A DNA stretch of 64,000 nt, from NCBI GenBank assembly GCA_963692465.1, contig OY829943.1, forward strand, positions 434,001 through 498,000, written 5' to 3'. The notes below the pieces were generated by a model that worked only from the letters and a program-made list of their open reading frames with translations, made no database searches and was not told where the DNA came from. Numbering within the stretch: position 1 is the first letter of the stretch; each line of letters begins with the position of its first letter. Made by a program: the position numbers and the translations under genes. This document shows, in pieces, positions 7,183 through 16,399 of this stretch. This stretch comes from JAUZOB01 sp963692465 (GTDB taxonomy: Bacteria; Bacteroidota; Bacteroidia; Bacteroidales; Prolixibacteraceae).

Positions 7183-8409
7183 TTATTCCTTTCTTAAATC
7201 GTAACCGGATGGGGACTGATAAATACGTAAACCAAAAGCGGGAAGAATAGACAAAACATGATCAATTAACTCGGATTGATATCGCTCATAAGAAACAGCA
7301 TCTGTTTTGTTACTATAAGTCGTAATTTCGATGGGTAGTCCGGTCTCGGTTGGTTGCTGGTTGCGAACCATGGTCTGCATACTGATATGGGTTTGCGGCT
7401 GCTGTAGAATATAAGCTTCCATGTAGTGCCGGAACAGTCCGATATTGGCCGGACGGTATGAACCATTCTTCAACTCGGCTATATATTCGTGAAGAAGCGG
7501 ATTCCGACTGAATTTATCCAGTAGTTCATTTGAACACAGCCGGATGCTATTCATATCAATGCGTATGGATCGTTTAACCCGGCGTGCACCGGATTCTTCC
7601 ATTCCTTTCCAGTTGATGAAAGACTCAACGGTCATGGTATAGGTGGGGATTGTGGTAATGGTCTTATCCCAATTCTGGACTTTGACGGTGTTCAAATTAA
7701 TCTCTGTGACAATCCCATCGGCCTGGTGAGCCGGCATTTCAATCCAATCGCCTAATTGTACCATCTTATCGGTCGACAGCTTTATCCCGGCTACAAACGA
7801 CAGAATGGTGTCTTTAAAGACTAATAAAAGAATGGCGGTTGCTGCTGTTAGTCCGGCTAACATCTTGGTGGGGTCTTCATTGATCAGAATTGATACAAAC
7901 AAAATACCACTGAACAGATAAACCAGTATTTTGACAACCTGTATATAGCTTTTGATCGATTTCTGATTGGCATTTTTCTTATAATAGATTTCCTCAGCCG
8001 CATTCAAAAACGAAACGATGATCAAAACGACAGTACTCAGAAAATAAATCCGCCCTACCCGTAAAAGACACTCACTCAACCATGGGTATTCAAAAAGGTC
8101 TCCTGACTGAATTGAATGAGCCCCATGAATGAAAAAATAATGCGAATAATAAACAATCGCTGCAGGGAAAAAATGAGCAAAACGATGAAATACTTTATGA
8201 TGGAAAAGAATACTATCCCACTCATTCTTGGTATTGGTGGTAATCCGCAGAAATATACGGATGATAATTTCCCGAACAATATAGAAACCGATGACTGCAA
8301 TGCCGGCTAAAATGACTAACGTAATAACAACGGCTAAGAAGTTAGCAAGGTGTTCTGAAAACTTATAATTCTGCAACCAGTGAAATAAAAATCGGATTAC
8401 ACTTTCCAT
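7183..8409 (-). CDS. mechanosensitive ion channel, YbdG-like MscS family
   Basis: A 408-residue inner-membrane channel that would release solutes under membrane tension. Length and sequence resemble E. coli YbdG (about 415 residues) rather than short MscS. About five hydrophobic segments precede the pore helix (GLTAATAILLLVFKDTILSFVAGIKL, residues about 186-211), followed by the MscS beta domain (QLGDWIEMPAHQADGIVTEINLNTVKVQNWDKTITTIP) with the YbdG-type extension after it (ESFINWKGMEESGARRVKRSI). It is divergent from pyrG and convergent with the DUF4136 gene, apparently monocistronic. Confidence 0.9.
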   Translation of the reverse strand: MESVIRFLFHWLQNYKFSEHLANFLAVVITLVILAGIAVIGFYIVREIIIRIFLRITTNTKNEWDSILFHHKVFHRFAHFFPAAIVYYSHYFFIHGAHSIQSGDLFEYPWLSECLLRVGRIYFLSTVVLIIVSFLNAAEEIYYKKNANQKSIKSYIQVVKILVYLFSGILFVSILINEDPTKMLAGLTAATAILLLVFKDTILSFVAGIKLSTDKMVQLGDWIEMPAHQADGIVTEINLNTVKVQNWDKTITTIPTYTMTVESFINWKGMEESGARRVKRSIRIDMNSIRLCSNELLDKFSRNPLLHEYIAELKNGSYRPANIGLFRHYMEAYILQQPQTHISMQTMVRNQQPTETGLPIEITTYSNKTDAVSYERYQSELIDHVLSILPAFGLRIYQSPSGYDLRKE

Positions 8410-8551
8410 CTTCGGGGTCTTTTAGGTTCTTTTGGTGAAAGTAATAAAAAAGCTTCGATTAAATCTAGCCAAAAAAAAGATAAAAGTGTTATCCAATCAG
8501 ATTTTTATTCTTTATTTTGCACTTTTTGGATATTATTTAAACCATACTGTT

Positions 8552-10156
8552 TTGGGAACTACAAAATATATTTTTGTGACTGGCGGCGTTACTTCTTCTT
8601 TAGGTAAAGGTATTCTGGCTGCTTCACTGGCCAAATTACTTCAATCAAGAGGTTATTCCGTCACAATTCAGAAACTGGATCCTTACATTAATGTGGATCC
8701 CGGCACGCTTAATCCGTACGAACACGGCGAGTGCTACGTAACAGAAGATGGTGCGGAAACCGACCTTGATCTCGGTCACTATGAACGCTTTCTCAATGTG
8801 CCTACCTCTCAGGCTAACAACGTAACAACCGGCCGTATCTACCAGTCGGTTATTAACAAAGAACGCCGTGGCGACTATCTGGGTAAAACCGTACAGATCA
8901 TCCCTCATATTACCGATGAAATCAAACGTAGAATTAAACTGCTCGGCTCTAAAGGCAAATATGATGTAGTGGTTACTGAAATCGGCGGTACCGTAGGCGA
9001 TATTGAATCACTACCTTATATCGAAGCAGTCAGACAGTTGAAATGGGAACTCGACGGTGATGTCCTTGTCATTCTCCTCACATTAGTCCCCTATCTCGCT
9101 GCTTCCGGCGAACTGAAAACAAAACCGACCCAACATTCGGTTAAAGCGCTGCTCGAAACGGGAGTGCAACCCGACGTTCTGGTCCTTCGGACAGAGCATG
9201 ACCTTAATCTCAATATCCGTAAAAAGGTCGCTCTATTCTGTAATGTCGAAATCGAATCGGTTACTCAGTCTATTGATGTTCCCACAATCTACGAGGTTCC
9301 GTTGATGATGCAAAAAGAAAATCTGGACAAAACAGTCCTTCGCAAACTAGGATTGCCTCTCAAGCAAGAACCGGACTTAAAAGCATGGAACGAATTTCTC
9401 TATAAATTAAAAAACCCGAAAAGTGAAATAGAAATCGGCCTGGTTGGTAAATACGTCGAACTTCACGATGCTTATAAATCAATCGTCGAATCACTGATTC
9501 ATGCCGGCGCTATTAATGAATGTAAAGTTAATATCCGCTGGATTCATTCGGAAAAAGTCACTATGGATAACGTTGCCGAAACGTTGAAAGACCTGAAAGG
9601 TATTATTGTCGCTCCGGGATTTGGTCATCGTGGCATTGATGGAAAGATTTTTGCAACCCGTTATGCCCGCGAGAATAAAATTCCTTTCCTGGGTATCTGT
9701 CTCGGAATGCAGGTCGCTGTTATTGAATTCGCCCGTAATGTTCTGAAATTTGATCAGGCTGACTCAACCGAGATGAATGACAAAACGCCTTATCCGGTAA
9801 TCGACTTGATGGAAGGTCAGAAAGATATTACAGAAAAAGGAGGAACGATGCGTCTGGGCGCTTATGATTGTACTATTATCAAAAAATCGAATATATACAA
9901 AGCATACGGCAGGGAACATTTCAAAGAAAGACACCGTCACCGTTATGAGTTTAACAACGAATATTTAAAGGATTTCGAAAAAGCCGGGATGATCGCTGTC
10001 GGGCGTAACCCTGAAACCAATCTGGTCGAGGCAGTCGAAATTCCTGACCACCCGTGGTTCGTCGGTGTTCAGTTCCACCCGGAATACAGTAGTACCGTTG
10101 TCAGACCTCATCCGTTGTTCGTCGCTTTCGTGAAAGCAGCCCTGATGAATCATTAA
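8552..10156 (+). CDS. pyrG: CTP synthase
   Basis: Makes CTP from UTP, ATP and glutamine. The synthetase domain starts with TKYIFVTGGVTSSLGKG and contains DPYINVDPGTLNPYEHGE. The glutamine amidotransferase domain has the nucleophile in GICLGMQ and the His-Glu pair in FHPEYSS. The reading frame is open back to a TTG at 8432, but homologues begin a few residues before KYIFVTGG. The TTG at 8552 gives a 534-residue protein of normal length, and the 40-residue extension has no counterpart in the family, so I place the start at TTG 8552. No ATG is available near that position. It is followed 25 bases later by yidC, so the two are probably cotranscribed. The gene is certain, the exact start is not. 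Confidence 0.93.
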   Translation: MGTTKYIFVTGGVTSSLGKGILAASLAKLLQSRGYSVTIQKLDPYINVDPGTLNPYEHGECYVTEDGAETDLDLGHYERFLNVPTSQANNVTTGRIYQSVINKERRGDYLGKTVQIIPHITDEIKRRIKLLGSKGKYDVVVTEIGGTVGDIESLPYIEAVRQLKWELDGDVLVILLTLVPYLAASGELKTKPTQHSVKALLETGVQPDVLVLRTEHDLNLNIRKKVALFCNVEIESVTQSIDVPTIYEVPLMMQKENLDKTVLRKLGLPLKQEPDLKAWNEFLYKLKNPKSEIEIGLVGKYVELHDAYKSIVESLIHAGAINECKVNIRWIHSEKVTMDNVAETLKDLKGIIVAPGFGHRGIDGKIFATRYARENKIPFLGICLGMQVAVIEFARNVLKFDQADSTEMNDKTPYPVIDLMEGQKDITEKGGTMRLGAYDCTIIKKSNIYKAYGREHFKERHRHRYEFNNEYLKDFEKAGMIAVGRNPETNLVEAVEIPDHPWFVGVQFHPEYSSTVVRPHPLFVAFVKAALMNH

Positions 10157-10181
10157 TCTTAATAATAGAAGAAAAATCTTT

Positions 10182-12134
10182 ATGGATAAGAATACAGTTA
10201 CAGGACTGACCTTAATTTTTCTGGTTGTCGTTGTTTTTAGTTTTCTGAACCAGCCATCTAAAAAAGATCTTGCTGCAAAACAGCGTTATCAGGATTCTAT
10301 ACAGATGGTCCAATCCAGAAACGCCAAAAATGTCGCTCAGGCTGCAGCAATGGCAAAAAATGCTCCGGGACAGAATGCCCCTGCATTAAACGCCGCTTCA
10401 CCTGATTCTGCTAAAAAAATAAAGAATCAACAGCAAACTCAACAGTATGGTTCTTTCGCTTCGGATGTTAATGGTTCGGAAAAACTGATTACACTCGAAA
10501 ATAACCTGATGAAAGTGGTCCTTTCAAACAAAGGAGGACGAATCTATTCGGTTACGTTAAAGAACTTCAAAACCTACGACAAAAAACCACTGGTTCTCTT
10601 TCAGGGTTATAACAATCATTTCGGACTGGAGTTCTTCGCTGATAATCGGAGTATTCAAACCGAAAACCTGTTTTTCACCCCCGATCAGAATGTCAGCTCG
10701 ATGTCGGTTAACGGCCCTGCTATTAAAACAGGCCGCGAAGGAAAAGAATCTTATAACAAAGATTTTCCCGGTGAAACAAAATCGATAACCATGCATCTGA
10801 ATGCCGGCCCGGATCAATATATCGAATACAAATATACGATCAAGCATAACTCCTATATGATCGGCTTCGATGTAATCACAAACGGCATGGACAAACTGAT
10901 GGGAGGCAATTCTAAACTCATAAACTTCAACTGGACTGCCAAAATTCCCCGTCAGGAAAAGATGTCGTCGATGGGCGAAGATCGCTATTCAACAATTCAT
11001 TACCGCTTTGCAGATGATAAAGCTGAAAAACTCAGCGAATCAAAATCAGACTCCAAATCGCTCCGTACTCAGGTACAGTGGATCGGCTTTAAACAGCTAT
11101 TCTTCTCTTCGGTATTAATCGCAGAAAAGAATAACATGGTTAGCGCTGACATTAAAACAGACAAAACGGATAAAGACTCACTGTTTCTGGGCCGATACAG
11201 TGCTGATATTGCTTTGCCTTTCGAGGGAAAAAGCCATGAGGTACTCCCTATGAAATTCTATTTCGGTCCAAACCATTATAATACGCTAAAACAATATAAT
11301 CTGGATCTCGAAAATGAAATCAACCTGGGCTGGGCTTTGGTTGCTCCGGTTAATAAATACCTCGTTATCCCGGTATTTAACTGGTTGAGAACATTCATTT
11401 CCAGCTTCGGTATCATTATCCTGCTTCTTACCATCTTTATCCGGTTGATTATTGCTCCGTTTACCTATAAATCTTACCTCTCGCAGGCAAAGATGCGAGT
11501 ACTGAAACCGGAAATAGACGAAATAAATAAGAAGATTCCGGCAGATAAAACGGTTGAAAGACAACAAGCCTCTATGGCTCTTTATAAAAAAGCCGGGGTG
11601 AATCCAATGGGTGGCTGTCTTCCCATCTTGTTCCAATTCCCGGTGCTGGTCGCTTTGTTCTATTTCTTCCCGACGTCTATCGAGTTGCGTCAGCAAAGTT
11701 TCTTATGGGCCCCTGACCTCTCAACCTATGATTCAATTTGCCATCTGCCGTTTAATATTCCATTCTATGGCGACCATGTGAGTCTCTTCTGTCTGTTGAT
11801 GACGGTTACGACGATCATTTCAACCAAACTGAATTCGGACGGTTCAACAGCAGGTAGCGAACAGATGCCAGGTATGAAAACCATGATGTATCTCATGCCC
11901 GTTATGTTCCTGTTCATCCTGAACAGCTACTCGGCCGGACTGAGTTATTATTACTTTCTGAGTAACCTGATCGGAATCGCACAGATGTATGTATTCCGCT
12001 TTTTCATTGATGAAGATAAGATTCATCGTCAGATGCAGGAAAACAGAAAAAAACCGGTTAAAAAATCAAGGTTCGCCAAACGTCTTGAAGAAGTTGCCAA
12101 GCAGCAACAGGCTCTTCAGGCTAAAAAGCGTTAA
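10182..12134 (+). CDS. yidC: membrane protein insertase YidC
   Basis: Inserts and folds inner-membrane proteins, alone or with SecYEG. The 650-residue protein has the Gram-negative layout: an N-terminal anchor (residues about 6-22), a large periplasmic domain (about 90-370), then the conserved five-helix core from about 380 with INLGWALVAPVNKYLVIPVFNWL and the signature MGGCLPILFQFPVLVALFYFF, and a lysine-rich C-terminal tail (RKKPVKKSRFAKRLEEVAKQ) that would face the cytoplasm and ribosome. It follows pyrG by 25 bases and ends before a strong hairpin terminator. Confidence 0.97.
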   Translation: MDKNTVTGLTLIFLVVVVFSFLNQPSKKDLAAKQRYQDSIQMVQSRNAKNVAQAAAMAKNAPGQNAPALNAASPDSAKKIKNQQQTQQYGSFASDVNGSEKLITLENNLMKVVLSNKGGRIYSVTLKNFKTYDKKPLVLFQGYNNHFGLEFFADNRSIQTENLFFTPDQNVSSMSVNGPAIKTGREGKESYNKDFPGETKSITMHLNAGPDQYIEYKYTIKHNSYMIGFDVITNGMDKLMGGNSKLINFNWTAKIPRQEKMSSMGEDRYSTIHYRFADDKAEKLSESKSDSKSLRTQVQWIGFKQLFFSSVLIAEKNNMVSADIKTDKTDKDSLFLGRYSADIALPFEGKSHEVLPMKFYFGPNHYNTLKQYNLDLENEINLGWALVAPVNKYLVIPVFNWLRTFISSFGIIILLLTIFIRLIIAPFTYKSYLSQAKMRVLKPEIDEINKKIPADKTVERQQASMALYKKAGVNPMGGCLPILFQFPVLVALFYFFPTSIELRQQSFLWAPDLSTYDSICHLPFNIPFYGDHVSLFCLLMTVTTIISTKLNSDGSTAGSEQMPGMKTMMYLMPVMFLFILNSYSAGLSYYYFLSNLIGIAQMYVFRFFIDEDKIHRQMQENRKKPVKKSRFAKRLEEVAKQQQALQAKKR

Positions 12135-12155
12135 TCTGATTTCTTAGATAAAAAT

Positions 12156-12188
12156 AAAAGGGCAACTCTGTTTGGAGCTGCCCTTTTT
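12156..12188 (+). terminator. rho-independent terminator after yidC
   Basis: Inverted repeat AAAAGGGCA-CTC / GAG-TGCCCTTTT with one internal mismatch and a run of six T, 22 bases after the yidC stop. Confidence 0.8.
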
Positions 12189-12375
12189 TATTCCGACGAC
12201 TGTACCATGCGCCTGCGTTCATTCTATTCACAAGAAGCGTCAGCCTATCTGCATGATAAAAAGTTGCATCAAATACAGATCAACTTGAAAAACCGAGAAT
12301 AAATCTGAATCGAATAAGAATATTGCAGGAAAATAAAACAGTGGAACTCTTATTCGATCCATGAATCATTGGAAA

Positions 12376-12423
12376 CAAAAAAGGAAAGCAGTCTCATCAA
12401 TATGAGACTGCTTTCCTTTTTTC
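12376..12423 (-). terminator. terminator of the tRNA-Thr transcript
   Basis: A perfect 20-bp stem (AAAAAGGAAAGCAGTCTCAT with its complement) around a four-base CAAT loop, flanked by A and T runs. It lies directly behind the 3' end of the minus-strand tRNA gene. Confidence 0.8.
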
Positions 12424-12425
12424 TG

Positions 12426-12497
12426 AGCCGGAGACGGGAGTTGAACCCGTGACCCCATCCTTACCAAGGATGTACTCTACCACTGAGCTACTTCGGC
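12426..12497 (-). tRNA. tRNA-Thr (anticodon GGT)
   Basis: Read on the minus strand the cloverleaf is GCCGAAG acceptor, GCTC/GAGT D-stem, CATCC-TTGGTAA-GGATG anticodon arm with anticodon GGT (threonine ACC/ACU), ACGGG-TTCAACT-CCCGT T-arm and CTCCGGC acceptor strand. No CCA is encoded. The acceptor helix has an A5:C68 mismatch and the D-stem a G:U pair, both slightly unusual; otherwise the gene looks intact. Confidence 0.95.
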
Positions 12498-12807
12498 TTT
12501 CCTTTTTTTATTGTGGCAGCAAAAGTAAAAATTATTTCATACCCTGCAAGGTAATCATCATGAAAACTGAGCTTTTTTTTCTCTAAACCGCTAGCTTTTT
12601 CAAGTCATTCAGCTGTAACAACCTCTAAGACAAAAAGGAAGATTGCATTCCTTCTTTTCTACTCAAAAAAAATTGAGTTTATACCCAAATCAATATTTTA
12701 AACGGACTAATTACAGTTCAAACGACTGAAGAAGAATTACAATAATTACCTTTGCGCTGTTCTGGTTGACAATTGAATCAGATCTTTTTTTAATAAAACC
12801 CGTTAAG
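12498..12807. other. intergenic region upstream of the GH10-like gene
   Basis: AT-rich, no gene seen. The tRNA promoter should lie at the left end but no clear box was found; the right end contains the promoter box at 12747. Confidence 0.4.
12747..12754 (+). promoter_or_regulatory. -7 box for the GH10-like hydrolase gene
   Basis: TACCTTTG matches TAnnTTTG exactly, 54 bases before the ATG at 12808. It also lies just before the alternative TTG at 12766, which would leave almost no leader, so it supports the later start. No convincing -33 element. Confidence 0.45.
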
Positions 12808-14427
12808 ATGCGAAGACTTTTTTTACTAATGATAATGCTTTCTCCTTATCTGTTAGCTGCACAATGTTACCCCAAACGCGAAATGAGAGCGGCATGGATT
12901 GCTACGGTAGCAAATATTGACTGGCCTTCAACATCTAATCTTTCGGTTGAAAAACAACAGAAAGAAATGATTCGATTACTTGATGAGCTTAAATCATATA
13001 ACCTGAATACCGTAATTTTTCAAATACGACCGGCTACTGACGCGTTCTATGCTTCCCCATACGAGCCGTGGTCGCAATGGCTGAACGGAAAACAAGGACG
13101 CGGTCCTGATCCTTTCTACGATCCACTCGAATTCATTATTCGGGAATGCAGAAAAAGAGGCATGGAGATTCAGGTGTGGGTTAATCCTTATCGCGCAGTT
13201 TTCGGGGCACGAAGGACCATTACTGATCCGAAACATATTACTAATCTTCATCCGGACTGGTTCCTGACTTACGGAAACAGCAAATATTTCGACCCCGGCC
13301 TTCCTCAAACCCGTGACTACGTGGCTAAAGTGATTAGCGATGTAGTCAGACGATACGATATCGACGGCGTTCACCTGGATGATTATTTCTACCCTTACAA
13401 AATCGCTCATGAAGAATTTCCCGATAATCATTCGTTCGAAGAATTTCCACGAGGATTTAAAAAAGAGCAGAAAGAAGACTGGAGAAGAGATAATGTGAAT
13501 CTGATTATCAAGCAACTTCACGATAGTATCAAATACATTAAACCGTGGGTTCAGTTCGGCGTCTCCCCTTTTGGCGTATGGAGAAATCTGTATCAAGACC
13601 CGGAGGGGTCAAAGACCAAAGCAGGAACAACGAATTACGACGATTTATATGCAGACATCTTAAAATGGCAGAAGAGTGACTGGGTGGACTACGTTACCCC
13701 TCAGTTATACTGGCCGATTGGAAAGAAAATTGCCGATTACGCAGTTCTCTCTGACTGGTGGAGTAAAAATGCAAACGGGGCACAAGTCTATATCGGACAG
13801 GCACCTTATCGTATTGATAAAAAATCGAAAGACCGGGCTTGGAAAAGTTCGATGGAACTGATCAGGCAAATTAACATTAACCGTTCTTTACCCAACGTGA
13901 AGGGAAGCTTCTATTTCAGTGCCAAACATTTTCTGCGCAATCCGTTGCGTTTAAAACAGGAATTAGTTAATGGAGACTATAAATATCCGGCTCTTCAGCC
14001 TGAGAATAATCGTATCCCGACAATTATTCCTTCGCTGCCCGACAATGCAGTTCTCGCTATTGAAAATAACATGTTAAAACTAAAATGGGATAAAGGGATC
14101 AACAATCAATCATTTATCATCTATTGCTATCAAAAAAATGATTCGTTAAAAACGAACAACCCGGCAAATATTATTACGATAACAGGTGAAACAGAATACT
14201 GCATCCCGTTTGATAAAAAACATGACCCATCGGAATACATCTATGTGATCACCGCTTTAAGTCCGTCTTATGCAGAAAGTCTGCCTGTCATTTTTGAGTC
14301 GTCAAAAGAACAGAATGTTCATCTGATTACGAAACAAGAGAAGTTACCTTTCTCTGCATCCGATTCTTCACATTACATGAAAACACTTCCTTTTTACGAT
14401 TCAAACTACGACATTAATAAAAGATGA
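12808..14427 (+). CDS. secreted glycoside hydrolase-like family 10 protein (DUF187/GHL10)
   Basis: A 539-residue exported protein with a TIM-barrel fold of the GHL10/DUF187 (YngK-like) family, thought to act on glycans but with undefined substrate. The signal peptide is MRRLFLLMIMLSPYLLAAQ; I use the ATG at 12808 because the 14 residues gained from the TTG at 12766 would precede the signal. Family motifs are EMRAAWIATVANIDWPS near the mature N-terminus, WVNPYRA, GVHLDDYFYPY and YVTPQLYWPI. A C-terminal Ig/FnIII-like region follows from about residue 410. It is eight bases upstream of a DUF5009 membrane protein, so they form a two-gene unit. Confidence 0.85.
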   Translation: MRRLFLLMIMLSPYLLAAQCYPKREMRAAWIATVANIDWPSTSNLSVEKQQKEMIRLLDELKSYNLNTVIFQIRPATDAFYASPYEPWSQWLNGKQGRGPDPFYDPLEFIIRECRKRGMEIQVWVNPYRAVFGARRTITDPKHITNLHPDWFLTYGNSKYFDPGLPQTRDYVAKVISDVVRRYDIDGVHLDDYFYPYKIAHEEFPDNHSFEEFPRGFKKEQKEDWRRDNVNLIIKQLHDSIKYIKPWVQFGVSPFGVWRNLYQDPEGSKTKAGTTNYDDLYADILKWQKSDWVDYVTPQLYWPIGKKIADYAVLSDWWSKNANGAQVYIGQAPYRIDKKSKDRAWKSSMELIRQININRSLPNVKGSFYFSAKHFLRNPLRLKQELVNGDYKYPALQPENNRIPTIIPSLPDNAVLAIENNMLKLKWDKGINNQSFIIYCYQKNDSLKTNNPANIITITGETEYCIPFDKKHDPSEYIYVITALSPSYAESLPVIFESSKEQNVHLITKQEKLPFSASDSSHYMKTLPFYDSNYDINKR

Positions 14428-14435
14428 TCTGAAAA

Positions 14436-15542
14436 ATGGAAAAAACTCAACGTTATATTGCACTCGACGTCCTTCGCGGACTTACAGTGGCAATGATGAT
14501 TCTGGTCAATAATCCAGGAAATTGGAGTTATGTCTATGCTCCCTTATTACACTCTCAATGGAACGGTTGTACGCCAACGGATCTGGTCTTTCCATTCTTT
14601 CTGTTTGTTGTGGGTGTTTCACTCTATTTCTCTTTCAATAAATACAACAACAGCTTAAACAGGCAGTCTTTGCTGAAAATAGGAAGGCGAACGGTCTTAA
14701 TTTTTCTAATCGGCCTCTTTCTGAATTCTTTTCCGCAATGGATGACGGTCTATTCCAAATTACGGATCATGGGTGTTTTGCAACGAATTGCTCTGGCATA
14801 CGGAATCGGCGCTCTGATTATCCTTGCTGTTAAACCGAAGATACTACCCTATCTGGGTGCTTTTATATTACTATTATACTGGGGATTAATCTATTTTATC
14901 GGTAGTCCGGACCCTTATTCCCTACAGAACAATATCACAACCGATGTGGATTCTGCAATTTTCGGAGTCAATCATCTTTATACGGGTTTTGGTATTCCTT
15001 TCGACCCTGAGGGAATTTTAAACACACTCCCAGCGCTTGTAACCGTCATAATCGGCTACCAAGTTGGAAAGTTGATAAAGAGCACAGACAAAGAGAAAGT
15101 TCCCATAACGCTTCTCTTTTGGGGCATTGCTTCGATCATCGGCGGACTGATCTGGAATATCGGATTTCCGATCAACAAAGCATTGTGGTCAAGCTCATAT
15201 GTTCTTTATACAGCTGGCTGGGCCATTCTAGTGCTTTCTCTTTTGGTATGGATCATTGATCTCAGGGGAAAAGTCAAATGGGCTAAGCCGTTTCAGGTAT
15301 TTGGCATGAATCCGCTCTTCTTATATGCGCTTTCGGAGCTCATTGGCATCTCACTGATGAAGATAAAAGTTCCGACCGGGCCCACTACTTTTATATCTGG
15401 TGGCGGATGGATTTACAACAATTTGTTCTTCACGATTGATAAGACGTACAATGGATCTCTTCTTTTTGCCATCATGAATGTTGTCATCTTATGGCTTATC
15501 GGATATGTGTTGTACAAACGTAAAATATTTATTAAAGTGTGA
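14436..15542 (+). CDS. DUF5009/HGSNAT-like membrane acyltransferase
   Basis: A 368-residue polytopic membrane protein with about ten hydrophobic helices. The N-terminus RYIALDVLRGLTVAMMILVNNPG is the hallmark of the family related to heparan-alpha-glucosaminide N-acetyltransferase, and FPFFLFVVGVSLYFS, ILGVLQRIALAY-like and VFGMNPLFLYALSE segments also match. The expected job is transfer of an acetyl group across the inner membrane to a sugar. Being cotranscribed with a secreted hydrolase-like protein it may take part in glycan turnover or decoration; the substrate is unknown. A bidirectional terminator follows. Confidence 0.82.
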   Translation: MEKTQRYIALDVLRGLTVAMMILVNNPGNWSYVYAPLLHSQWNGCTPTDLVFPFFLFVVGVSLYFSFNKYNNSLNRQSLLKIGRRTVLIFLIGLFLNSFPQWMTVYSKLRIMGVLQRIALAYGIGALIILAVKPKILPYLGAFILLLYWGLIYFIGSPDPYSLQNNITTDVDSAIFGVNHLYTGFGIPFDPEGILNTLPALVTVIIGYQVGKLIKSTDKEKVPITLLFWGIASIIGGLIWNIGFPINKALWSSSYVLYTAGWAILVLSLLVWIIDLRGKVKWAKPFQVFGMNPLFLYALSELIGISLMKIKVPTGPTTFISGGGWIYNNLFFTIDKTYNGSLLFAIMNVVILWLIGYVLYKRKIFIKV

Positions 15543-15548
15543 TCGGAC

Positions 15549-15583
15549 AAAAAAGGCTGAAGAAAAAATCTTCAGCCTTTTTT
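15549..15583. terminator. bidirectional terminator
   Basis: AAAAAAGGCTGAAGA and its perfect complement around an A-rich loop, between the convergent DUF5009 and GNAT genes. Confidence 0.85.
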
Positions 15584-15596
15584 ATTGTTTTATACT

Positions 15597-16085
15597 TTAC
15601 TTTTCAGGATGCTTGACATAGATCATTTTGTCATCTTTTTCATCATAGTAATCTTTAAGGGTCGCGACAGCGGTATATCCCCGTTTATCAAAGAAAATAC
15701 GGGCAACCCGACATCTGGACCGTGAGGGAATTTCAGCCCAAATATGTTTTCCTCCCCGTTTGGCAATATCCTTCTCTGCGATCTTCAGAATCAACTTACC
15801 GATCCCGGTCTTCACCTTTTCCTGTCTCACCCCAAGGAACCGAATATAGAAAGACTCAGGACTAACCGGGTCCGGTCCATATCCAACAAAACCGACGACC
15901 TGCTTTCCATCCTCAACGATGACCCAATAAGAGCCGCTATCGGGCTCTCCCCATTCTATATTCTGTCCTGCCATCTTTACGGCCGCATCAACTTCATTAT
16001 CCTGGAATACATCAGAAGTCTCAAGGATATAACTGATCGAATCAACATCAGAAGATTCAAGATAATTTCTAAACTCTAATTTCAT
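15597..16085 (-). CDS. GNAT-family N-acetyltransferase
   Basis: A single-domain acetyltransferase of the GNAT superfamily, about 162 residues from the ATG at 16085. MKLEFRNYLESSDVDSI is a usual GNAT start; the open frame goes back to 16145, but those 20 residues have no counterpart in typical family members. The acetyl-CoA loop is recognisable in LGVRQEKVKTGIGKLILKIAE, and FDKRGYTAV matches the last strand. The substrate is unknown. It is convergent with the DUF5009 gene and appears to be monocistronic. Confidence 0.8.
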   Translation of the reverse strand: MKLEFRNYLESSDVDSISYILETSDVFQDNEVDAAVKMAGQNIEWGEPDSGSYWVIVEDGKQVVGFVGYGPDPVSPESFYIRFLGVRQEKVKTGIGKLILKIAEKDIAKRGGKHIWAEIPSRSRCRVARIFFDKRGYTAVATLKDYYDEKDDKMIYVKHPEK

Positions 16086-16282
16086 ACCGGTCACAAGTTT
16101 TTTTTGTAAAACACGCGCCCCGAAAGAAAAAATGTCGGGAATCATTTTTATTTCATCAGGTGCTAATAATATGAAATTCCACGATAAAACAAAAATCTAT
16201 TTCACAAAATAAATTCACATTCCCTCATCTTTCTTAAAATTATCTCACTTTAAAGGATTTTCGTAAGGTTTTCTCCTTAAAA

Positions 16283-16322
16283 AACGAATAGGAGATGAAA
16301 AAAAAATCACCTCCTATTCGTT
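16283..16322 (-). terminator. terminator after the acidic-protein gene
   Basis: A 12-bp stem (AACGAATAGGAG with its complement), extended by TGA/TCA with one mismatch. On the minus strand it is followed by a T run, 78 bases after the stop at 16400. Confidence 0.7.
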
Positions 16323-16399
16323 GATCCGTATGACAAATATTTTAGAAAACACAAGTCATATCCAACAATAAAAGAACACATTAGTATTTTCTTATTGCT

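Noticed and set aside
12207..12302. 31-codon ORF between yidC and the tRNA gene (MRLRSFYSQEAS...)
   Set aside because: Too short, no recognisable relative and no promoter or leader signal; probably chance.
12310..12357. Inverted repeat TCGAATAAGA / TCTTATTCGA with a ~28-base loop
   Set aside because: The loop is long and there is no T run. The same 10-mer occurs once more near 46787, but this is not far from chance in AT-rich DNA.
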